The notes under the pieces: model-generated
Database searches by the model: none
What the model saw: the letters and a program-made list of their open reading frames with translations, nothing else
Told to the model about the DNA's origin: nothing
DNA from: Bacteroidota bacterium
Lineage (GTDB): Bacteria; Bacteroidota; Bacteroidia; Chitinophagales; Chitinophagaceae
Length of the DNA stretch: 64,000 nt
Direction of reading: 5' to 3'
Assembly (NCBI GenBank): GCA_029555415.1
Contig: JAKPSI010000018.1
Location: 248,001 to 312,000 of the forward strand
Shown: piece by piece, positions 18,653 to 24,866 of the stretch
How positions within the stretch are numbered: the stretch's first letter is position 1
How the letters are laid out: every line of letters begins with the position of its first letter
Translations under genes and position numbers: made by a program

Positions 18653-20187
18653 GCTTGTTGCCGGGGAATGATCACGGTGAACCGGGTGCCAAGGCCGGGT
18701 TGGCTATCGACCGAAATGATACCGCCGTGTTTTTTTACCACATGGGCTGCATAACTGAGTCCGAGGCCATAGCCTTTCGCATTATGCGTATCGCCGGTGG
18801 GCACACGGAAGAATTTTTCGAAGATCTTTTCCTGGTATTCGGAAGCGATGCCGATACCGTTATCCTTCACGCTCAGCTGCACATCCTTTTCCGTTCCGGT
18901 CAGTTCGATCTGGATGGAAGGCGCTCCGGTACTGTATTTCAGGGCATTGTCGACCAGGTTGAAGATCACACTCAGCAGGTGCAGGCGGTCGCCCTGTATT
19001 GTCGTATCGCCACTATGGGTCAGCGTAAGCTGCGCGTGTTGTTTCTCCAGTTGCAGGCGCATGGAAGCTTCCACTTCTTCAGCCAGTGTGGTCAGGTCCA
19101 GTGTTTCAAGGCGCAGTTCGATCTCTTTTTTCTCGAACATGGAAAGTTTGAGCACTTTATCCACCAGCAGGCTCAGGCGCTGTAATTCATTGGAAGAAAT
19201 ATCGAGGTACTCACGCGTGCGTTGCGGATCCTGAAGCGCATTGAAATTTTTCAGGGCTTCAATGGCCACACCTACGGTGGCAATGGGTGTTTTCAGCTCG
19301 TGAGTAATGTTGCTGATGAATTCATTCTTGAGTTCAGCCAGGCGGCGCTGCTGTTGCATGTTGCGGTACAGCAACGTGAATGACAAAATGGATATGCCGA
19401 GCAGGATGAATGAAAAAATGATGGGCAGGGAAATGCGTTTAAGCAGGAAGGGCATGGTATTACCCAGTTCCAGCTTGTATTTCACGGGGCGGGCGAAACC
19501 AACGGACACTTCATTGAGTTCCGGGTCGCCTCGGCGGTGATCGGGTTTATTGGAATAGTTGACGCTCAGGTTCCCGTTGTTCCCTGAATCCAGTTTGATG
19601 ACCGTGAACGGAACGCTGATATTTTCTCTGGTCAGTGCTTTGGTATAACGCTCAGTTACTTCTTTCACGGAAATGGAATCCTGAAGTGAATCGACACCAT
19701 AGAGCAGGTTGATGATCTGATCACGGGGACCTCTTCCGAACGGGCCCCGGTGCATCATGCGCATCGTATCATGCAATTCCGAAGGCATGGATTCACCATC
19801 TGCATGCATATTACGTGTGTCCAGGGACAAGACCACCCTTGCCTTTCCGGTTGGGCTCTCGTGAAGCGTATCCTTCATTTTATCGCGGATCACATTGATG
19901 GTGCTGAGTACGATATCACGCGGGGGCTGCATTTTCATGTCCGGGTTATTGGGATCATTGCTGACCACCACACGCACATTCCCGGAATCACCAAAGCCCG
20001 AAAGCCGGTCCAGGTGCAGCTTTTCAGCCTGCAGTTCCATGATGCTGTTCCGGAATGCCACCTGCGATTTCACTTCCAGCGTCTTCCTTTCCCGGTCATA
20101 GCTCTGCTTCAGCCAGTAGAACTGGAAGCCGGCGATACCCACAAGTGTGAGGATCATTAATAAACCCAGAAAAGAATGCTTCTTCAT
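18649..20187 (-). CDS. Sensor histidine kinase with Met/His-rich periplasmic domain
   Basis: A 512-residue membrane kinase. Transmembrane helix 1 is at about 7-25 and helix 2 at about 250-275, enclosing a periplasmic domain of about 220 residues. A Met/His/Gly-rich stretch lies at 127-153 (NMHADGESMPSELHD followed by TMRMMHRGPFGRG). The cytoplasmic part has HisKA (SNITHELKTP), the N box FNLVDNALKYS, DNGIGI, and GLGLSYAAHVV. It is transcribed with the response regulator by a four-base overlap. The Met/His content suggests metal sensing, possibly copper, but that is an inference. Confidence 0.93.
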   Translation of the reverse strand: MKKHSFLGLLMILTLVGIAGFQFYWLKQSYDRERKTLEVKSQVAFRNSIMELQAEKLHLDRLSGFGDSGNVRVVVSNDPNNPDMKMQPPRDIVLSTINVIRDKMKDTLHESPTGKARVVLSLDTRNMHADGESMPSELHDTMRMMHRGPFGRGPRDQIINLLYGVDSLQDSISVKEVTERYTKALTRENISVPFTVIKLDSGNNGNLSVNYSNKPDHRRGDPELNEVSVGFARPVKYKLELGNTMPFLLKRISLPIIFSFILLGISILSFTLLYRNMQQQRRLAELKNEFISNITHELKTPIATVGVAIEALKNFNALQDPQRTREYLDISSNELQRLSLLVDKVLKLSMFEKKEIELRLETLDLTTLAEEVEASMRLQLEKQHAQLTLTHSGDTTIQGDRLHLLSVIFNLVDNALKYSTGAPSIQIELTGTEKDVQLSVKDNGIGIASEYQEKIFEKFFRVPTGDTHNAKGYGLGLSYAAHVVKKHGGIISVDSQPGLGTRFTVIIPRQQA

Positions 20188-20202
20188 GTTTTTTAATATA
20201 CA

Positions 20203-20341
20203 GCTGCTGGCTGCTTGTAAATCATTCTATGCTGATCTTCTGACAGGACTTTCAGCATGCGAAAAAAGCCGCTATGATCATATTTTTATACAACTCATGC
20301 TATGTGGTCACCAGCAGCCAATGGCCAGTAGCCAGCAGCCT
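20203..20341. repeat. Heptad array pair, inverted (GCTGCTG / AGCAGCC)
   Basis: This occupies the 285-bp divergent gap between the histidine kinase and GLPGLI genes. GCTGCTG and GCTGCTT at 20203-20216 are mirrored by AGCAGCC, AATGGCC, AGTAGCC, AGCAGCC at 20314-20341. A near-copy of the second half occurs inside a coding sequence at 60342-60376. The gap also holds the TATTTTTA box for GLPGLI. Confidence 0.75.
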
Positions 20342-20450
20342 TCTGATACCCTCAGCTCTTAACATCAAAACTAGCCCAATAAAATTATGTTCTCCACTCC
20401 CTTTAACCTTTATTAACCTAATTCCAAGGTCACTTAACCTCCCCCCTCCC

Positions 20451-20458
20451 TATTTTTA
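20451..20458 (+). promoter_or_regulatory. Promoter -7-like box TATTTTTA of the GLPGLI gene
   Basis: TATTTTTA is one base off TAnnTTTG and lies 15 bases before the ATG. Confidence 0.35.
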
Positions 20459-20472
20459 CCAAAACAAACAAC

Positions 20473-21285
20473 ATGAAAGCAAAACTGCTTGCCCTTACCT
20501 GTCTCTTCCTCGCTGCCGAAGCCGGTGCCCAGGTAAAAGAAGGAAAAGTGATCTACGACCGCACCACCAAACTCCAGATCCGCATCGCGGGGATGAACGA
20601 CCAGATGGCCAATCAGATCCCGCAATCCCGTACTGATAAATTCGAACTGAGTTTCGCCAATAACCAGTCCCTCTGGAAAATGGCCGAGCAGGAAAACAAT
20701 GAACCTGAGGAGGTCCATGGCGGTGGTGGCATGCAGATCCGCATGGTGATGGCGGGCAGTGAGGATGTGCTGTACACTAATATTGAAAATGGGATCAAAT
20801 GTGAAAAGCGCGAGCTCTTCGACAAGCAATTCATTGTGGACGACAGTATTCGTCCGCTGAAATGGAAGCTGACCGGTGAAACCAAGACCATTCTGGGTCA
20901 TCCCTGTCAGGGTGCTACCTCCAGTACCATCAGCAAGCGTACGATGATGAATATGGACAATGGCAAGATGGAAAGAAAGGAGATCAGTGATACTTCCGCG
21001 ATCGTTGCATGGTTCGCGGCCGACATACCCGTATCAGTGGGTCCCGCCGAATACCAGGGCCAGCTCCCCGGCCTTATCCTGGAAATGAATATCGGCGATG
21101 GCCGCCAGCTCTTCCAGGCTACCGCCATTGAACCCAAGGTGGATGTAGCTATCATCAAAGCGCCCACCGGCAAAAAGCATTATACGCCAGAAGAATTCAA
21201 AAAAGAGCGTGACAAGATGCTGGATGAAATGCAGAAGAACCAGGGCGGAGGCGGCCCAGGTAGTAGGACGATCAGGATCAATTGA
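20473..21285 (+). CDS. GLPGLI family exported protein
   Basis: 270 residues with a signal peptide (LLALTCLFLAAEAGAQ). The family-defining segment is present as GQLPGLILEMNIGDG near 195-210, after AWFAADIPVSVGPAEYQG. GLPGLI proteins are of unknown function, are almost confined to Bacteroidota, and often sit beside TonB-dependent receptors or two-component systems. Here it is divergent from a Met/His-rich sensor kinase, whose regulator may control it. The protein is itself Met-rich and has GGGGM and a Gly-rich basic tail (NQGGGGPGSRTIRIN). A strong terminator follows 20 bases after the stop. Confidence 0.88.
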   Translation: MKAKLLALTCLFLAAEAGAQVKEGKVIYDRTTKLQIRIAGMNDQMANQIPQSRTDKFELSFANNQSLWKMAEQENNEPEEVHGGGGMQIRMVMAGSEDVLYTNIENGIKCEKRELFDKQFIVDDSIRPLKWKLTGETKTILGHPCQGATSSTISKRTMMNMDNGKMERKEISDTSAIVAWFAADIPVSVGPAEYQGQLPGLILEMNIGDGRQLFQATAIEPKVDVAIIKAPTGKKHYTPEEFKKERDKMLDEMQKNQGGGGPGSRTIRIN

Positions 21286-21304
21286 TTTTTTAAAATATGA
21301 AGGG

Positions 21305-21332
21305 AACCCCTGCGAGAGCGGGGGTTTTTTTA
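21305..21332 (+). terminator. Intrinsic terminator after the GLPGLI gene, shared with convergent helicase
   Basis: The stem AACCCC/GGGGTT (with TGCGAGAGC in the loop region) is followed by seven or more T. The stop codon of the convergent helicase gene (21330-21332) lies at the end of the T run, so the element may serve both strands. Confidence 0.85.
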
Positions 21333-23306
21333 AACATACTCTATCCCTAATGAGATAAGATAGTCAAATGTTTCATCATAGAATCGCGAATCTCTAGTAG
21401 GATCGCTAACATCTCCATTGGGGACAACTATTATCATCCCCTGTCTAGCCCTAGTTAACAAAACCCTGTAGGCGTTTTTTAAGTATTGCTTCCTTTCGTG
21501 CTTTTTAATGTTTTTCCATTTGCTCCCAGCAAAGGAAAAATGCTGCCAGCTTCCCTTTGAGAGTCTAAAATCTGCATCCCAAACAACACATGTCCAGTCT
21601 AATTCAAGTCCCTGAATTTGAAATTCAGTTGCAACATCCTCTAAGTAATATGAAGATCTTACGTCTTCCTTACCATCAAGAAACCAATTAACAGGGTTCA
21701 TCGGAGACTTTACATCAATTGCATAAGGCTTTAACCTTTGTGCTTGAGAAGACACAACTATTCCGTATCGTTCAGTCCCCCTAGCCATAGCCTTCAACCA
21801 CTCCTTAGCAATTCTAATATCTCTTGTTACTACTAAAGGGTAGTTTTTTTTCAAACTTTCATAATATAGTTTAGCATCTGTAGCCTTGAGATCAAGTATG
21901 CTTTTGATTAATAAAGAAAGGTTTTCAGCACGAAACGACCTAAGGGAAACAGAGAGATGCAATTCGTGTTTTTTTTGAACATATTTGTGTGTTTGAAGAA
22001 TTTCTAAAGCACGCCCTGATGCATATTCATCGTCATCAAGTCGATCAGATATAAAAACTCGCCATTTTGGATAAGATCTATTTATTGATTCTATCCATTC
22101 TCCAATTCCAGCTTCACCTGTATTAATTTCTTGGCCGCCTCCAACCAAGCAAATAATAACAGCCCAGTCTTTGTGTCTATCAAGACAAGAAATAAGAAAT
22201 TCCGGTTCCGAACTTGAAAAACCAGATAACCCCTTCTTCCTTTTCATAAAATTTGAAGTTTGCTCTAAATCCCAAGCTCTTTGAGCTTCGTCAAAGATTG
22301 CAACATGTTCAAGAGGAGCCTCATCTCCTATTCTCAAACAATCGTCCCGAAAATGGTGAACGTTTTGAATAAAAAGTTTTACCTGGCTAAAGACCTCCCC
22401 CTTTGTTATTTTTTCGCCTTGCTCCTTAATCTTTCTTACTCTATCTCTTGTGAGCGCCTCTCTTAGTATTGAAACTAAAGGAGCATTTCCAGACAAGAAA
22501 ACACTTGCAGATTCTTTGTTTTTCTCATAATGTTTGGTAGCGGTTTTTAATCCAACAAGTGTTTTGCCGGCTCCAGGCACTCCAGTAACAAAGCAGATTG
22601 ACTTGCAACTGGTTTTTTTGGAGTATAGAATAATTTCGTCAATCGAATCGCTAGTAATTGATAAGTTAACTGCAGTCGCATCTTTTTTTGCAATCTCCTC
22701 AACAGAATGTCCGTTATATAAAGCCATAGCAGCCTCAATAATTGTTGGAGTTGGCGAGTACCTGCCTTGTTCCCAATTGTCTAAATTTATGTTCCCTGTT
22801 GTTGAAAAATCTAGAATTAAATCAATTGCTTCCTTTAGTGTTTTTTTATTACACCTAATTGGGAATAACAAGTTGTCAACTTTTGCGCTTGTTGAAGGCA
22901 AAATAGCAACATCAGGGGCCTCTGTTGCAACAAGTATTGGAGCAATAAAACAACCTTGACTTGTTTCATGAAAGTTATTTAAATCAAGAGCATAATCCCA
23001 AACTTGCTCCATTGCTGTAGAGAGATAATTTTTCTCGCCAACCTTAAATTCCAATATAAATATTGCACCTTGAATCAGTATAATAACATCTACCCGTCGT
23101 CCCATTCGGGGAATAGAATATTCGAAGTAAATTTTTCCTTGATATTTAGTTAAAACATCTTGTAAAATTTCTACTTGGTTAGCCCAAGCATTAGTTTGAG
23201 TTCTTTCACTTGAAAATTCATTTTCTAATGTAATCTTCCCTATTACTTCATCAATAGAAGCGTTACAAAATGAATCAATCGAATCCGAGTAATAATATCT
23301 TCTCAT
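21330..23306 (-). CDS. Nuclease-helicase: PD-(D/E)XK-like N-terminus plus DUF2075 (Schlafen-g3) helicase
   Basis: 658 residues. The N-terminal domain shows a PD-(D/E)XK-like order: E47, D73 (GRRVDVIIL), then E86-x-K88 (FILEFKVG), which suggests a DNase. The helicase part has Walker A GVPGAGKT (242-249), Walker B FDEAQ (338-342), and a superfamily-1-type motif VI, LLTRARQG, near 616. DUF2075/Schlafen-group-3 helicases occur in anti-phage genes; a single-chain nuclease-helicase resembles the Nhi type of phage defence, but only in outline. The gene and its upstream 350 bp are visibly more A+T-rich than everything around them, suggesting recent transfer. It is a single-gene insertion between terminators. 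Confidence 0.85.
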   Translation of the reverse strand: MRRYYYSDSIDSFCNASIDEVIGKITLENEFSSERTQTNAWANQVEILQDVLTKYQGKIYFEYSIPRMGRRVDVIILIQGAIFILEFKVGEKNYLSTAMEQVWDYALDLNNFHETSQGCFIAPILVATEAPDVAILPSTSAKVDNLLFPIRCNKKTLKEAIDLILDFSTTGNINLDNWEQGRYSPTPTIIEAAMALYNGHSVEEIAKKDATAVNLSITSDSIDEIILYSKKTSCKSICFVTGVPGAGKTLVGLKTATKHYEKNKESASVFLSGNAPLVSILREALTRDRVRKIKEQGEKITKGEVFSQVKLFIQNVHHFRDDCLRIGDEAPLEHVAIFDEAQRAWDLEQTSNFMKRKKGLSGFSSSEPEFLISCLDRHKDWAVIICLVGGGQEINTGEAGIGEWIESINRSYPKWRVFISDRLDDDEYASGRALEILQTHKYVQKKHELHLSVSLRSFRAENLSLLIKSILDLKATDAKLYYESLKKNYPLVVTRDIRIAKEWLKAMARGTERYGIVVSSQAQRLKPYAIDVKSPMNPVNWFLDGKEDVRSSYYLEDVATEFQIQGLELDWTCVVWDADFRLSKGSWQHFSFAGSKWKNIKKHERKQYLKNAYRVLLTRARQGMIIVVPNGDVSDPTRDSRFYDETFDYLISLGIEYV

Positions 23307-23351
23307 AACTTGAAGTAACTTTTAGTCCTAAAACACTAGCGTTAATTCTAA

Positions 23352-23474
23352 AAGTACATTGCTAGATATGGAATTATCCATCTGGCTTTAAAAAATGAAC
23401 TGCTAAAAGAAAGAAATATAGAGTTAAAAGTCATAATTGCGGATGATTTTCATCAAAACTTAATTGGTATATAG
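23352..23474 (+). pseudogene. Possible remnant of a response-regulator receiver domain
   Basis: In the A+T-rich gap upstream of the nuclease-helicase, an open frame without a start codon reads LLKERNIELKVIIADDFHQN and ends in TAG at 23472-23474. KVIIADD is the typical first strand and acidic pair of a LuxR-type response regulator. The frame is too short and lacks a start, so at best it is a decayed fragment; chance is possible. Nothing else was recognised in 23307-23657. Confidence 0.2.
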
Positions 23475-23657
23475 CTGATTATCAGCTTTTTAAATATATA
23501 TCGTACATTTACTACTTGACCAGTAACAATACTCTCTTTACCTTCGTATAACTCCTTTCAACAGAGTCACAAAAGACGTATCCCTCGAAACTCCTACCCG
23601 TCCGTAGCCAATTGAAACTCCGTAAACCTGATTCTCGGACTATTAAAACTTTTGTGC

Positions 23658-23771
23658 ATGAAAAAGCTCAACACAATGATGAAAAATGACAACATTATGG
23701 CTACTGTTGTGATCACTGCAGTATTCCTGATCACTGGTCTCATCACTGCCTATGCGATCTACATCCAGTAA
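23658..23771 (+). CDS. Small single-pass membrane protein, 37 residues
   Basis: The ATG at 23658 gives MKKLNTMMKNDNIMATVVIT and a hydrophobic segment through about residue 34 (VVITAVFLITGLITAYAI), ending YIQ. It is followed within 50 bases by a strong terminator, which supports a real short transcript. One membrane helix with a basic N-terminus suggests an inner-membrane microprotein. It is not recognised. Composition is closer to the host than the neighbouring helicase gene. It could also be a small regulatory peptide. Confidence 0.55.
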   Translation: MKKLNTMMKNDNIMATVVITAVFLITGLITAYAIYIQ

Positions 23772-23816
23772 TCGCTAATGTTCTACTAACCCCCACAATT
23801 TATACAAGCTACCATC

Positions 23817-23846
23817 AGGCTTATGCATACGCATGGGCCTTTTTTT
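23817..23846 (+). terminator. Intrinsic terminator after the 37-residue ORF
   Basis: Stem AGGC-TT-ATGC / GCAT-GG-GCCT with loop ATAC, followed by seven T. Confidence 0.85.
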
Positions 23847-23850
23847 GTGC

Positions 23851-23900
23851 CCGCGGATCAACGCAGATTTGCGCAGATTTGCGCGGATTAGCGCAGATTA
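23851..23900. repeat. 10-bp tandem array GCGCAGATTA
   Basis: Five contiguous 10-bp units: CCGCGGATCA, ACGCAGATTT, GCGCAGATTT, GCGCGGATTA, GCGCAGATTA. The period is one helical turn. The array at 56141-56210 is related in reverse complement. Confidence 0.85.
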
Positions 23901-23910
23901 GGCAGAACTG

Positions 23911-23935
23911 AATTCAAAATTCAAAATTCAAAATT
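23911..23935. repeat. Heptad array AATTCAA
   Basis: Three perfect AATTCAA units plus AATT follow the 10-bp array, upstream of the DsbA-like gene. Confidence 0.75.
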
Positions 23936-23985
23936 AATACAAGCCTCCGGCCGTCGAAGATGTATACTACGTTCAGAGAGTAACT

Positions 23986-23993
23986 TACCTTTA
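23986..23993 (+). promoter_or_regulatory. Promoter -7-like box TACCTTTA of the DsbA-like gene
   Basis: TACCTTTA (one base from TAnnTTTG) ends four bases before the ATG at 23998, implying a nearly leaderless transcript. Confidence 0.4.
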
Positions 23994-23997
23994 TGGT

Positions 23998-24630
23998 ATG
24001 CAAGTTGAAATTTGGTCCGACGTAGTATGCCCCTTCTGTTATATCGGTAAACGCCGCTTTGAAGCCGCACTCGCGGAATTCCCCGGGAGGGATAAGGTAA
24101 CCATCACCTGGCGCAGCTTTCAGCTGGATCCTGAGGCGGAGATCGGCACCGGACTATCGGTGAACGCCTACCTGGCCGAACGTAAAGGGATATCCGAAGA
24201 ACAAGCCCGTGAAATGAACGCCTATGTAACCGAACAAGCCGCGGAACTGGGACTCAAATTTGATTTCGACAAAGCCGTCATCACCAATACACTCGATGCT
24301 CACCGGCTCATCCACCTCGCCAAAGCAAACGGCAAACAAGACGCCGCAGAAGAACTCTTCTTCCGTTCCTACTTCACGGAAGGACTGGACCTCAGCGATC
24401 ACGAAACACTGGTATCTCTGGGGATACAACTGGGAATTGATGAATTACAGGTGCGCGATGTTCTCAACTCCGACCAATACGCCGATGCCGTGGACCACGA
24501 CCAGTACCAGGCCCAGCAACTTGGCTGCAGAGGAGTGCCCTTTTTTGTGTTCAATAATAAATACGGGGTGTCAGGAGCTCAAGCCAAAGAAACGTTTCTC
24601 GAAGTACTCGCCAAAGCTAACGAAGGGTAA
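23998..24630 (+). CDS. DsbA/FrnE family thiol oxidoreductase
   Basis: 210 residues with a thioredoxin fold. The N-terminus EIWSDVVCPFCYIGKRR holds the CPFC redox motif (C11, C14). The helical insert spans about 50-160. The cis-proline loop is GCRGVPFFVFNN, followed by GVSGAQ. These match the FrnE-like DsbA subfamily, which is cytoplasmic (no signal peptide here), unlike true periplasmic DsbA. The role is probably thiol-disulfide exchange or stress protection. It ends directly at a composite repeat. Confidence 0.92.
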   Translation: MQVEIWSDVVCPFCYIGKRRFEAALAEFPGRDKVTITWRSFQLDPEAEIGTGLSVNAYLAERKGISEEQAREMNAYVTEQAAELGLKFDFDKAVITNTLDAHRLIHLAKANGKQDAAEELFFRSYFTEGLDLSDHETLVSLGIQLGIDELQVRDVLNSDQYADAVDHDQYQAQQLGCRGVPFFVFNNKYGVSGAQAKETFLEVLAKANEG

Positions 24631-24864
24631 TTTTGCCCGCCCGGCTGACGCCGTTCGGACGGGAATTCTGAATTTTGAGATTTGAATTAGTCGTGATACC
24701 AGGAATGACATTATAGATCAACAATGTTCAATGAGATTTTTTATACGCCATGCTTTATTTAAGCGCAAGTTCGAATGAAGCGACTCTTGTATAAATTTTG
24801 AATTTTAAATTTTAAATAGGTCAGTTTCCCTGGTGCCAACTCAAAACTCAAAATTCAAAATTTC
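24631..24864. repeat. Composite repeat R1: GC hairpin plus inverted heptads
   Basis: Starting one base after the DsbA stop is TTTTGCCCGCCCGG..., a GC-rich hairpin (CCCGcCCG / CGGaCGGG) repeated identically at 27786-27820. AATTCTG/AATTTTG/AGATTTG heptads follow at 24664-24684. The mirrored AACTCAA, AACTCAA, AATTCAA units are at 24838-24858, next to the 3' end of the TonB receptor gene. R1 fills the whole gap. Confidence 0.8.
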
Positions 24865-24866
24865 AT

